This document shows positions 25,161-34,034 of a stretch of DNA of 64,000 nt, piece by piece. This DNA is from Croceibacterium_B sp963811255 (lineage in GTDB: Bacteria; Pseudomonadota; Alphaproteobacteria; Sphingomonadales; Sphingomonadaceae). Positions within the stretch are counted from its first letter, which is position 1, and the number at the start of each line of letters is the position of its first letter. Location of the stretch: contig CAWEQI010000005.1 of assembly GCA_963811255.1 (NCBI GenBank), positions 1-64,000 on the forward strand, written 5' to 3'. A program made the position numbers and the translations under genes. The notes beneath the pieces are model-generated. The model saw only the letters and a list, made by a program, of their open reading frames with translations. It did no database searches and was not told where the DNA came from.

Positions 25161-26051
25161 ATGGCCGACGATCCCACCGACACTCTCGAACGCACGGTCG
25201 ACAAAGCCCACATCGAGCAAATCCACGAGGATTCGCTCCCCGGCCACGAATCCGCGCTCGAGCCGAAGCCGGAATGGCAGCCGCGCTATCCTGGTTCGGG
25301 ACGGCTGAAAGGCAAGGTCGCGTTGGTCACCGGCGGCGACAGCGGCATCGGTCGGGCGGTCGCGGTGCTGTTTGCCCGCGAAGGCGCCAAGGTCGCCATC
25401 GCCTATCTTAGCGAACACGACGACGCGAAAAAGACCCGCGAGCTGTGCGAGGCCGAAGGGGCCGACGTGCTCCTCTCGGCCGGCGATCTCGGCGATCCGA
25501 AGCACGCCGGCGGCATGGTCGAGGCGGTGATCAAGAAGTGGGGCCGGCTCGACGTGCTGGTCAACAACGCCGGCGAGCAGCACCCGGACAAGGAGATCAC
25601 CGACATCACGCCCGAGCAGCTCCAGCGCACCTTCCAGACCAACATCTTCGCGATGTTCTACCTCGTCGAAGCCGCCCGGCCGCACCTCAAGCCAGGCGCG
25701 GCGATCATCAACACCACCAGCGTGACGATGTACCACGGTTCCAAGGCGCTGCTCGACTACAGCGCCACCAAGGGCGCGATCACCGCCTTCACCCGCTCGC
25801 TGTCGGAGAACCTGATCAAGCACGGCATTCGGGTCAACGCCGTCGCCCCGGGGCCCATCTGGACACCGCTCAACCCGTGCGGCGGGGCGGACCCGGAGAA
25901 GGTCAAGCATTTCGGCGAGGGCACCCCGATGGGCCGCGTCGGCCAGCCCAACGAGGTGGCGCCGTCATTTCTCTTCCTGGCCTGCGAGGATTCGAGCTAT
26001 ATGTCGGGGCAGGTCCTGCATCCCAACGGAGGATATGTCGTCAACGGCTAG
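25161..26051 (+). CDS. SDR-family oxidoreductase, YghA/general-stress type (296 aa)
   Basis: The protein has the long N-terminal arm of this subgroup (PGHESALEPKPEW, then YPGSGRLKGKVALVTGGDSGIGRA), NNAGEQHP, TTSVTMYHG and YSATKGA. Such proteins are NAD(P)-dependent and often stress-induced in related bacteria. A good Shine-Dalgarno (AGGAG) precedes the ATG. Confidence 0.9.
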   Translation: MADDPTDTLERTVDKAHIEQIHEDSLPGHESALEPKPEWQPRYPGSGRLKGKVALVTGGDSGIGRAVAVLFAREGAKVAIAYLSEHDDAKKTRELCEAEGADVLLSAGDLGDPKHAGGMVEAVIKKWGRLDVLVNNAGEQHPDKEITDITPEQLQRTFQTNIFAMFYLVEAARPHLKPGAAIINTTSVTMYHGSKALLDYSATKGAITAFTRSLSENLIKHGIRVNAVAPGPIWTPLNPCGGADPEKVKHFGEGTPMGRVGQPNEVAPSFLFLACEDSSYMSGQVLHPNGGYVVNG

Positions 26052-26066
26052 CCAGGGAACACTCGC

Positions 26067-26555
26067 CTGAGCCTGGCGGTTCGCCCAGCCGGGCCGGGCG
26101 ACGCCGCGGCTTGCGCCGCGATCTACGCGCCGTTCGTGCGCGACACCTGGATCAGCTTCGAGCTCGAGCCGCCTGACGCGGCCGAGATGGCCCGGCGCAT
26201 TGCCGACTATTCCGCCAGCCATGCCTGGCTGGTCGCCGAAATGGACGGCGCGTTAGCGGGCTTCGCCTACGGCTCGCCCCACCGCGAACGCGCCGCCTAC
26301 GCCAGCTCGTGCGACGTCGCTGTTTATGTCGATCCCGCCCATAAGCGGCGAGGCGTCGCCCGCGCCCTTTACGGTGAGCTGCTCGCCCGCCTTGCGGAAA
26401 CGTACCACGCTGCGTTCGCCGGCATCGCCCTGCCGAACGACGCCAGCATCGGCCTGCACCAGGCGATGGGCTTCACGCCCGTCGGCGTCTATCGGGAGGT
26501 CGGCTGGAAAATGGGCGGCTGGCGCGACGTCGGCTGGTGGCAGCGCATGCTCTAG
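26067..26555 (+). CDS. GNAT N-acetyltransferase, phosphinothricin/methionine-sulfone acetyltransferase-like (162 aa)
   Basis: The fold is clear: RPAGPGDAAACAAIYAPFV at the N-terminus, acetyl-CoA loop VDPAHKRRGVARALYGELL, and GLHQAMGFTPVGVYREVGWKMG at the end, typical of Pat/MddA-like acetyltransferases. The family N-terminus is reached only from a CTG codon at 26067 (then SLAVRPAG), with AGGGAA 7 nt upstream; no ATG, GTG or TTG lies between it and the SDR stop at 26051. A GTG at 26136 is available but would remove the first strand and helix. Confidence 0.8.
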   Translation: MSLAVRPAGPGDAAACAAIYAPFVRDTWISFELEPPDAAEMARRIADYSASHAWLVAEMDGALAGFAYGSPHRERAAYASSCDVAVYVDPAHKRRGVARALYGELLARLAETYHAAFAGIALPNDASIGLHQAMGFTPVGVYREVGWKMGGWRDVGWWQRML

Positions 26556-26574
26556 GAGCAGTCGATATTCAGGA

Positions 26575-26985
26575 TCAGGACGCGCATCGGAACACCACCC
26601 GCACGCGTATCCCCCACGTCAGCAGGAAACTGGCAGCAATCGCCCCGAGCTTGGCAAGCCGCGGATCGACGCCGAACACATCGCCCAGTCCGACCATGGC
26701 GGTCGTCAAGCCCAGGCCGGCGAGCGCGGAAATCACGAACAGCGCTTTTTGACGGGTGCGTAGCGACCCTCGCGCCGCCACGGCACCCACGAACACGGCG
26801 CGGCTGGACAGCAGCCAGTGCGCCAGGATGCCGCAGCTGTAGCTCGCCGCCGATGCCGCCGCGGGCCATGCGCCGAGCGCCAACAAGGCGAGGAACGAGC
26901 CCATGTCCACCGCCAGCGCGCCGGCGCTGGCGATCAGGTAGCGCAGGAAGCGCACGTCTCGCAGGCGGGTGACGAGGTCGGACAC
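26575..26985 (-). CDS. GtrA-family small membrane protein (136 aa)
   Basis: Four hydrophobic helices with FLRYLIASAGALAVDMGSFL, GILAHWLLSSRAVF and SFLLTWGIRVRVVF fit GtrA-like proteins, thought to flip polyprenyl-linked sugars. The best start is a GTG at 26985, 14 nt after the stop of the upstream FAD gene, so the two are likely one transcript. Confidence 0.75.
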   Translation of the reverse strand: MSDLVTRLRDVRFLRYLIASAGALAVDMGSFLALLALGAWPAAASAASYSCGILAHWLLSSRAVFVGAVAARGSLRTRQKALFVISALAGLGLTTAMVGLGDVFGVDPRLAKLGAIAASFLLTWGIRVRVVFRCAS

Positions 26986-26998
26986 GCCGGGTCCGATC

Positions 26999-28588
26999 CT
27001 ACGCCGCTTTGCGGCCGCCGCCGGCGACCCTCTGCGGCACCTCGCGCACCGAAGCGAGCGCCGCCGCCTGGTCTGGCGTCGGCGCCTGCATCTCGCGCGA
27101 GGGCAGCTCGGCCTCGTCGCCCTCGTCGCCGGCCTCATGGTACTCGGCGTCTTCGTTGACGCACCAGGTGTCGTAGAGCCGCTTGCCGGCGAGGATATTC
27201 TCGACCGTCAGCATCGCGGTCATCATCGCGTGATCCTGGTTGTTGTAGCGGTGCATGCCGTTGCGGCCGACCACGTGCAGCGTCGGGTGTTTTTCCTCGA
27301 GTTCGGCACGCATGCCGGCGACATTGGCGGCGTAGTCCTCGTCGTATACCGGATAGGCCTTTTCCTGGCGCACCACGGCGCCACCCATCACGTCGGCCGG
27401 GTCGCACAATCCGAGGATCGCCATTTCGCTCTTGGCCAGCGCGATCAGCTCCTCATCGGGCGCGGACCACAGGCCGTCGAACTCGAAGCAGAAGTATTCC
27501 AGGCCGACGCAGGCGACGCTGTCGTCGGGCACCATCTCCGGCGACCAACTGCGGAAGTTCTGCACCCGGCCGACCTTCACCTTGCTGTCGTGGATGTATA
27601 TCCAGTTGTCGGGGAAAAGGTCGTCCGACTTGATCATCAGCGCCACGGTGAGGAAGTCGCGATACTTGAGCCGGCTCGCTTCGAGCAGGGTCGCGGGCAG
27701 CGGATGAAGCCGCGCGGCCAGCTCGCGCATCGGCGCCGAGCTGATCACATGAGCCGACCTGATCACCTTGATTCCGTCCGCGCCTGCGGCTGTCATGCGC
27801 CAGCCGCCCTTGCCATCGCTCGCCAGCTGTTCGAGCGCATGACCCATGAGCACTTGCCCGCCCGCCGCTTCTATCTTGCCGCGGGCAGCATCCCACATCA
27901 TCCCCGGCCCGAGCCGCGGATAGCGGAAGGTCTCGAGCAGCGTCTTGACCGCCTGACCGTCGTTCGGCCGTTTGTTGAGCCCGAGCGAGCGCTTGAGCCC
28001 GTCCGTCACCGCACCCCACAGGCTCAAGCCCTTAATCCGCTGCGCGGCCCAGTCGGCGCTCATTGCGTCACACGGCATCCCCCACACCTTCTCGGTGTAG
28101 GTCTTGAAGAAGATCGAATAGAGCCGCTTGCCGAACTGGTTGGTGGTCCAGTCCTCGAAGCTCCTGACCTCGCGGATCGGGAACAGCTTGTACTTGAGAT
28201 AACTCGCCATGCACGCGGCCGAGCGCCACACACCGAGGTTCCTCAGCGCCTCGAACGCCCGCAGCGGATAGCTGTAGAACTTGCCCTCGTAATAGATGCG
28301 GCTCATCCGCGGCCGCTGAATGAAATCGTCGGGCAGGATCTCGTTCCACAGGTCCACGACCTGCTGGCTCTTGGAGAAGAAGCGATGGCCGCCGATGTCG
28401 AACCGATAGCCCTCGTGCTCGACGGTGCGGCTGATCCCGCCGACGTAGGTTTCGTCCTTTTCGATGATCGCGACGGACTTGCCGGCCTTGGTCAGCAGGT
28501 AACCGGCCGTGAGGCCCGCGGGGCCGGCGCCGACGATCGCCACGTCGACCGTAATTTCCCGCTGCGCCGCCGATTTGGAAAAGTCCAT
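26999..28588 (-). CDS. FAD-dependent amine-oxidase/UDP-galactopyranose mutase-like protein (529 aa)
   Basis: The N-terminal FAD motif is VAIVGAGPAGLTAGYLLTK, followed by GGISRTVEHEGYRFDIGGHRFF. Late GMHRYNNQDHAMMTAML resembles the C-terminal FAD site of UDP-galactopyranose mutase-like and protoporphyrinogen-oxidase-like enzymes. Together with the adjacent GtrA gene it may act in surface polysaccharide or lipid-linked sugar chemistry; the reaction is not certain. Confidence 0.83.
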   Translation of the reverse strand: MDFSKSAAQREITVDVAIVGAGPAGLTAGYLLTKAGKSVAIIEKDETYVGGISRTVEHEGYRFDIGGHRFFSKSQQVVDLWNEILPDDFIQRPRMSRIYYEGKFYSYPLRAFEALRNLGVWRSAACMASYLKYKLFPIREVRSFEDWTTNQFGKRLYSIFFKTYTEKVWGMPCDAMSADWAAQRIKGLSLWGAVTDGLKRSLGLNKRPNDGQAVKTLLETFRYPRLGPGMMWDAARGKIEAAGGQVLMGHALEQLASDGKGGWRMTAAGADGIKVIRSAHVISSAPMRELAARLHPLPATLLEASRLKYRDFLTVALMIKSDDLFPDNWIYIHDSKVKVGRVQNFRSWSPEMVPDDSVACVGLEYFCFEFDGLWSAPDEELIALAKSEMAILGLCDPADVMGGAVVRQEKAYPVYDEDYAANVAGMRAELEEKHPTLHVVGRNGMHRYNNQDHAMMTAMLTVENILAGKRLYDTWCVNEDAEYHEAGDEGDEAELPSREMQAPTPDQAAALASVREVPQRVAGGGRKAA

Positions 28589-28657
28589 TCCCGCCCCCGT
28601 GATCCGATGGCCCGGGAGTGAAGGAAAATGGTTAGGACATGGTAAACCCGGGCGCCG

Positions 28658-29299
28658 TCAGGCAGGCTGCTTCGCGACCGAGATGCCCTGAGCGCGCGCG
28701 ACGATGAGCGCGAGATCGGCGAACTGGAAGGTGTCGTCGAACACCAGCCCGTAGAGGTTGCCCTTGCGCCAGCGCACCTTCGTGACGATCTCCGACACCA
28801 CGGCGTTCGACAGGCGCAGGCGCTGGTCGATGGCCAGTCGCTCGACGCAATCGATCTGCGCGCCCTGCATCGAGATGTTCCTGATCGTCGCGTCGAAGCG
28901 CCCTGTGAGCCCGACCAGCTTGGCCGGCATGTCGAGATTGATGCGAATCGGCCGCTTGGGCCATTGCCCGCGTCCCTGAAGTATCTTGGTCAGATCGACA
29001 TCCCCGGCGAAGCGGAAACCGGCGCGGCCGTCCTTTTCCCACACCCGCTCGAGCGGCAGACTGTCGCCGTTGGACATCTCAAGCTTGAGCGCCAGATCCC
29101 GCGGCAGCGGGTGAAACAGCCGTACGCTCACCCCGGTGGCCGAAATATCGCTGACCACGCAGAGGAATTCGCCCGAGACGCCGGTGATCTTGGCCGTCCG
29201 GATCAGCGGTGTGTACCGCGCCGCGGTGCGCTGTTCCGCGTCGGACGGCGTGACGGCCTGCGCGGTCGCAAGCGGTTCATCATTGGCAGAAAGCGCCAT
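28658..29299 (-). CDS. PilZ-domain protein, probably two PilZ units (213 aa)
   Basis: The first unit holds RTAARYTP, then DISATGVSVRLFHPLP; the second, RPIRINLDMPAKLVG, then IRNISMQGAQIDC and a WRKGNLYGLVFDD strand. The first has an RxxxR-like site for c-di-GMP (R-T-A-A-R); binding of the second is unclear. ATG at 29299 has GGGAAG 7 nt upstream. Confidence 0.8.
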   Translation of the reverse strand: MALSANDEPLATAQAVTPSDAEQRTAARYTPLIRTAKITGVSGEFLCVVSDISATGVSVRLFHPLPRDLALKLEMSNGDSLPLERVWEKDGRAGFRFAGDVDLTKILQGRGQWPKRPIRINLDMPAKLVGLTGRFDATIRNISMQGAQIDCVERLAIDQRLRLSNAVVSEIVTKVRWRKGNLYGLVFDDTFQFADLALIVARAQGISVAKQPA

Positions 29300-29453
29300 T
29301 CGCAAACTTCCCCAGTCCCGGCGCCCCATTTCGCCGGCTGATCCTGCCTGTGGTTTGCCAGAATTTACCTTGCGGAAGTGCTAATGGTAGGTGGGCAGTT
29401 TACCTTATCGTTGGAATCAATGTGTTAGCGCAAAGGGGTTGGCCGCGCCTCGA

Positions 29454-30662
29454 TCACCCCCAGCCCCGCTCGAGGAACCGGGCGGCGCATCCGGCCAGAA
29501 AGGCGGCGCCGCGCGGCAGCACCGTTTCGTCGACCATCATCCGGGTGGAATGGATTGCACAGCACTGGCGCCAATCGGCGCCGGCCTCGGCCACGCCGAG
29601 GAACGCCATCATCCCGGGCACTTTCTCCAGGACATAGGAGAAGTCCTCCGCGCCCATGATGGGCGCCGGCATTGGCATGAACGCGCCCTCTGACAGCCCC
29701 GTGGCGACGCGCTCTGCCAGCGCGACCGCGCGCGAATCGTTGACGGTCGGCGGGAAACCTTCGGTGATGGTGACCTCGGCCGTGCAATCGTGCGCCGCGG
29801 CGATGTTTTCGGCGACCCGGCGGATGTCCTGCCACACGCCCTGGCGCTTCTCCGACGTCAGCGTGCGGATCGTGCCCTTCAGCGTGGCGCGGTCGGGGAT
29901 CACGTTGTGCGCGCTGCCGGCATCGAGTTGCGTCACAGTGACAACGACCGCCTCGGCCGCGTCGAAGCGGCGGGTGATCATCGCTTGCAGCGCCAGGACG
30001 ATTTCGGCCGCCACCGGCACCGGATCACGGGTGTCGTGCGGCATCGAGGCATGGCCACCGCGGCCGACGACGGCGATCTCGAGCATGTCGGCCGAAGCCA
30101 GCAGCGTGCCTGCCCGGCTGCCGATCACCCCATGCGGCGCGTTGGGCATGATGTGCAGCGCGAAGGCCGCGTCGGGCAACGGCCCATGCTCGCCCCCACC
30201 TAGCAGCCCCTCCTCAAGCATGAAGCGGGCGCCGTGGTAGCCTTCCTCGCCGGGCTGGAACATGAAACGCACTTCGCCCCGCAGCTCGTCGGCCCGCGCG
30301 GCGAGGATCCGCGCCGCACCGGCGAGCATCGCGGTGTGGGTATCGTGTCCGCAGGCGTGCATCCGCCCTGCCACTTGCGAGGCGAACGGCAACCCTGTCT
30401 CCTCGGTCATCGGCAGCGCGTCCATGTCGCCGCGCAGCAGCGCCGTGCGCCCGGCCTTGCCCGCATTGAGCACCGCGACCGCGCCGGTGCACGAGGAGCC
30501 CTCGCGCCATTCGAGCGGCAAGTCGGCGAGTTCGGCGCGGGCCTTGGCGAGGGTCTTGGGCGTTTGCAGGCCCAGCTCGGGCTCGGCGTGGATCGCCCGG
30601 CGCAACGCGGTGATGCGGTCGGCGATTCCGTGGGCGTCATCGAGCAGGGCTTCGGTCAACAT
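29454..30662 (-). CDS. M20-family amidohydrolase (402 aa)
   Basis: Metal-dependent hydrolase of the hippurate/IAA-amino-acid hydrolase type. Metal-site motifs are LRGDMDALPM, HACGHDTHTAMLAGAA, and PGEEGYHGA; the dimerisation insert has GGRGGHASMPHDTRDP. It probably cuts N-acyl amino acids. Start at ATG 30662 (MLTEALLDDAHG); longer in-frame sequence upstream is not homologous. Confidence 0.9.
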   Translation of the reverse strand: MLTEALLDDAHGIADRITALRRAIHAEPELGLQTPKTLAKARAELADLPLEWREGSSCTGAVAVLNAGKAGRTALLRGDMDALPMTEETGLPFASQVAGRMHACGHDTHTAMLAGAARILAARADELRGEVRFMFQPGEEGYHGARFMLEEGLLGGGEHGPLPDAAFALHIMPNAPHGVIGSRAGTLLASADMLEIAVVGRGGHASMPHDTRDPVPVAAEIVLALQAMITRRFDAAEAVVVTVTQLDAGSAHNVIPDRATLKGTIRTLTSEKRQGVWQDIRRVAENIAAAHDCTAEVTITEGFPPTVNDSRAVALAERVATGLSEGAFMPMPAPIMGAEDFSYVLEKVPGMMAFLGVAEAGADWRQCCAIHSTRMMVDETVLPRGAAFLAGCAARFLERGWG

Positions 30663-30682
30663 CGGCAGGGTTCCTCGTGTTG

Positions 30683-30952
30683 TTAAGCCGCCATCTTGCT
30701 GGACGGCCGCGATTTGTCGAGCCGGCTGAGAGTGTAGCGCGCCAGCAGATCGAGCGCGAGGTAGGCGACCGCTCCGCCCAAAGCGACCACCCAAGCCACC
30801 CCACCGTACGCCTGCACCCGCCGGCCGCGCGCGATGTCGGCACGAACGCGCCGAGGGCTTTCGGCAAGAACTCGACCGGCCCGAAGGCATTGTCGTCGGC
30901 AGGCCAAGCACCAGCCGGATCCCTGGGCGGCGGTCAGGCGTCCGCCAGCCAT
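30683..30952 (-). pseudogene. Small membrane-protein frame, possibly a gene remnant
   Basis: An 89-codon frame ends with GGVAWVVALGGAVAYLALDL and a basic tail. Its N-terminal half looks non-native, while an overlapping frame encodes ADDNAFGPVEFLPKALGAF, which reads as real protein. The two pieces suggest one gene broken by a frameshift, downstream of the CDP-alcohol transferase gene. Family not recognised. Confidence 0.3.
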
Positions 30953-32058
30953 GAGCGGACTGGCTGCCCCCGGCGTTTGCGCGCGATCGCCTGCCCCAGC
31001 CGGACCAGCTGGACGAGACAACTCGCCACCGTCCACACCGCCACGGCGACGACGCCGACATCGGGCCGCCCGAACACGACCGAAGCGAACAGGATCAGCA
31101 TGTTTGGCTTGCGCCGACCGGCGACCAGGCGGAAACGGCTGTCGAACCGCTGCCACACATGGATGTGGATTCCGCCGAACAGCTTGATGAACGCCCCTTC
31201 GATCACCCGCTGGAGCACATAGCCGCCCAAGATCGACCCTTCGACCCACCAGAACAGCGTATCCGGCAGCGCCAGGCCGACGTGCGCCAGCCCGGTCGCC
31301 CAGAACCACCACCAGAAAGGCGGGTGGACGAGGTCGAGCCCGTGGTCGAGCGCGTTGCCCAGCCGGCTCCAGGTGATTGTGCACCGCGCAAGCTGGCCGT
31401 CGACGGTGTCGAGCACCATGAACACGAGCGCGAGCGCCAGCCCGAGCCAGTAATGCCCGTAAGCGAACGCGAACGCGGCGACGACGCATAGCCCCGCCCC
31501 AACCGCGGTGACCGTGTTCGGGCTCAGGCCGAGCCACGCCGCGAGGCGCGTCAGCCACAGCGCCCACTCGGGCCACAGGTACTTGGTCATCAGATCGGTC
31601 ACGCCCTTGTAGGCGGCGAAATAGCTCGCCCGCTCGACCGCTCGCTTGGTGGCGGGCCGCAGTTCCATCAGGAACGGCCGTTCGCGTTTGTGCAACGCGC
31701 GGTTCTCGATCACCGTGGTTTGTTCGTAAGTCTCGAAGACGAACCGCTCGGCCTCGCGCGGAGTCGCACCCTCGCGCATGGCTTCCCGCAGCAGCGCCGC
31801 CTCGTGCTCGTCGCGCGCGTGACCGATCGCCGGCACTTCGCCCACCGTGAGAACGCTTCCCGGATGAGCGGCGAAGCGGCGCAACCAGGCCGGGTCGGCG
31901 GCGAAGCTCGCGTTGATCAGCACGACCGGCGCGCCGGCTCCGCCGAGGCCGATCCTTGCGCCGATACGGCGGTTGCGTTCGGTCATCGACAAGCCCCACA
32001 AATGGGTCGGGTTCGCGCCGACCGTCTCGAGGGCTGGTGTCAAAGCAGGTTCGGCCAT
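30934..32058 (-). CDS. CDP-alcohol phosphatidyltransferase with N-terminal extension (374 aa)
   Basis: Membrane enzyme of phospholipid synthesis that transfers a phosphatidyl group from CDP-diacylglycerol to an alcohol such as inositol or glycerol. The catalytic signature D-x2-DG-x2-AR-x8-G-x3-D-x3-D is complete, running from D217 to D242. About 135 residues before the first helix form a soluble domain of unclear role. The acceptor alcohol cannot be told. It is divergent from a diacylglycerol kinase-like gene, a fitting lipid context. Confidence 0.87.
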   Translation of the reverse strand: MAEPALTPALETVGANPTHLWGLSMTERNRRIGARIGLGGAGAPVVLINASFAADPAWLRRFAAHPGSVLTVGEVPAIGHARDEHEAALLREAMREGATPREAERFVFETYEQTTVIENRALHKRERPFLMELRPATKRAVERASYFAAYKGVTDLMTKYLWPEWALWLTRLAAWLGLSPNTVTAVGAGLCVVAAFAFAYGHYWLGLALALVFMVLDTVDGQLARCTITWSRLGNALDHGLDLVHPPFWWWFWATGLAHVGLALPDTLFWWVEGSILGGYVLQRVIEGAFIKLFGGIHIHVWQRFDSRFRLVAGRRKPNMLILFASVVFGRPDVGVVAVAVWTVASCLVQLVRLGQAIARKRRGQPVRSWLADA

Positions 32059-32190
32059 CTGGCAGCAGCGCTTACGGCGGGATTTTTCGTTCGGCAACGC
32101 GCGAAGCCGACGCGCCGATCGGCCTGACGGTGAAAATTTGCTGAAAAACGGCTGGTCAGCGTCTAATTCCCCGGAGTAGAGCGGCGGCCG

Positions 32191-33207
32191 ATGAACCGGC
32201 CGATAAAGAGCTTCGACCGCCTGTCGCAGGCGACACGCATCGCTGCGCCGTGGCGGCGCCTGGCGGCGCGGGAGGACCGGACGGTTCCCTTGATCGGCGT
32301 CGTCCGCGATCCGCACAGCCACGGCAACACCGGTCGCCAGCCCGAGCATTCGGCAGACGCCGAGGTGATTACCGAAACGGCCATCAAGCGCCGCGACCTG
32401 ATCGAAGTGCTCAGCCGCTTCGCGCTGGCAGGCGTGGATTACATAGCCGTGGACGGCGGCGACGGCACCCTGCGCGACGTGCTGACCGGCGGCGACGGCA
32501 TCTTCGGCGACGACTGGCCGCCGCTGATCTTGCTGCCCAAGGGCAAGACCAATGCGCTAGCGTCCGATCTCGGGCTGCCGTCCAACTGGACGCTAGACCG
32601 CGCGCTCGAGCGGGCGCGGGCCGGGCGCTTTGCCACGCGGCGCCCGCTGGTGATCGCCGACGCCGCCGAGCCCGCCGCGCGCGTCCTCGGGTTCATGCTC
32701 GGCGCCGGTGTGTTCACCAGGACGATCGGTCTCGGCCGGTCGGCGCGCCATTGGGGGATCTTCAACGGTCCGGCGGTGCTCCTGACCACGATTGGATCGC
32801 TCGGCCAGGCAGTGTTCGCCGGCGCCGGGAACCCTTGGCGTCGGCTGACCGGCATTCGGCTGACGGACGAGGCCGGCGAGCCGGTCGCCGGAGGCGCGGA
32901 GCGGCGCTATGCTCTGCTGTCGTCCACCCTCGAGAGATTCCCAATGGGCCTCAAGCCGTTCGGCGCCATGCGCGGCGGTCTGAAGCTCGCGGTGCTCGAC
33001 CGCCCACACCGCGGGAGCCTCGCGCGAATACCGTTCATCGCCGCCGGTCGCCTCCCGTCCAATCCCGCTCGCCTGGGCTACCACTGGGCCACGCCGGAGA
33101 GCTATCGCATCGAGCTGGACGACCGGTTCATCCTCGACGGCAAGGCCTTTCCTGCCGGCACGTACGGGATTTCGCAGGGCCCCGAGCTGCGCTTCGTGGT
33201 GCCGTAA
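32191..33207 (+). CDS. Diacylglycerol/sphingosine kinase-like lipid kinase (338 aa)
   Basis: The DAGK catalytic signature YIAVDGGDGTLRDVL (GGDGT, residues 89-93) is present, with LLPKGKTNALASDLG after it. This group phosphorylates lipid alcohols with ATP. The gene is divergent from the CDP-alcohol phosphatidyltransferase, so both may serve one membrane lipid pathway. Start ATG at 32191; a later start is possible. Confidence 0.82.
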   Translation: MNRPIKSFDRLSQATRIAAPWRRLAAREDRTVPLIGVVRDPHSHGNTGRQPEHSADAEVITETAIKRRDLIEVLSRFALAGVDYIAVDGGDGTLRDVLTGGDGIFGDDWPPLILLPKGKTNALASDLGLPSNWTLDRALERARAGRFATRRPLVIADAAEPAARVLGFMLGAGVFTRTIGLGRSARHWGIFNGPAVLLTTIGSLGQAVFAGAGNPWRRLTGIRLTDEAGEPVAGGAERRYALLSSTLERFPMGLKPFGAMRGGLKLAVLDRPHRGSLARIPFIAAGRLPSNPARLGYHWATPESYRIELDDRFILDGKAFPAGTYGISQGPELRFVVP

Positions 33208-33368
33208 ACGCGGCGCTCAGCAAAGCATTGCGGCAGCGTTGGCGCGAGAGAGGCATCCCATGGCGCTCGATAACTCCGAAAGACTCGAACACACCCGCTA
33301 ACCGTGTGGAAAAGGCTCAGGCGCTGCTTGTTGGCGCGCTGGGCGGTGTTAAGGCCCTAAGGCAAGCT

Positions 33369-34034
33369 ATGTCCTTGCCCCTGATCTCTCCATCGATCCT
33401 GTCGGCCGACTTCGCCCGGCTGGGGGAGGAAGTGCGGGCGGTCGACGAGGCCGGGGCCGACTGGATCCACATCGACGTCATGGATGGGCACTACGTGCCG
33501 AACCTGACGATCGGCCCAGCGGTGGTGAAGGCGCTGCGGCCGCACAGCCACAAGCCGTTCGACGTCCACCTGATGGTCAGCCCGGTCGACCCGTGGCTCG
33601 AGCCTTTCGCCGAAGCCGGTGCCGACATCATTACCGTGCATCCCGAAGCGGGGCCGCACATCCACCGCACGCTGCAGGCGATCAGGGCTTTGGGCAAGCA
33701 AGCCGGGGTTTCTCTCAATCCCGGAACGCCGGCCAAGATGCTCGATTACCTGATCGAGGAGGTCGACCTGGTGCTGGTCATGAGCGTCAACCCGGGCTTC
33801 GGCGGGCAGAGCTTCATCGCCAGCCAGCTGAAGAAGATCGCCGCTGTGCGCAAGATGATCGACGGCGCCGGGCGCGACATCAGGCTGGAAGTCGACGGCG
33901 GCATCACCCCGGAGACCGGGCGGCAATGCGTCGAGGCCGGCGCCGACGTGCTGGTCGCCGGCTCGGCCACATTCAAGGGCGGCGCGGCGGCCTATGCGGC
34001 GAACATCGCCGCGTTGAAGGGCGCCGGCGGATGA
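33369..34034 (+). CDS. rpe: Ribulose-phosphate 3-epimerase (221 aa)
   Basis: Cytosolic TIM-barrel enzyme of the pentose phosphate cycle. Motifs: SPSILSADFARLG, HIDVMDGHYVPNLTIG (metal His/Asp), DVHLMV, VMSVNPGFGGQ and LEVDGGI. Start at ATG 33369. Its stop overlaps the next gene's ATG (ATGA). Confidence 0.95.
   Translation: MSLPLISPSILSADFARLGEEVRAVDEAGADWIHIDVMDGHYVPNLTIGPAVVKALRPHSHKPFDVHLMVSPVDPWLEPFAEAGADIITVHPEAGPHIHRTLQAIRALGKQAGVSLNPGTPAKMLDYLIEEVDLVLVMSVNPGFGGQSFIASQLKKIAAVRKMIDGAGRDIRLEVDGGITPETGRQCVEAGADVLVAGSATFKGGAAAYAANIAALKGAGG

Noticed and set aside
26969..28621. 550-codon plus-strand frame opposite the FAD gene
   Set aside because: Antisense shadow; the minus-strand FAD and C-terminal motifs are real.
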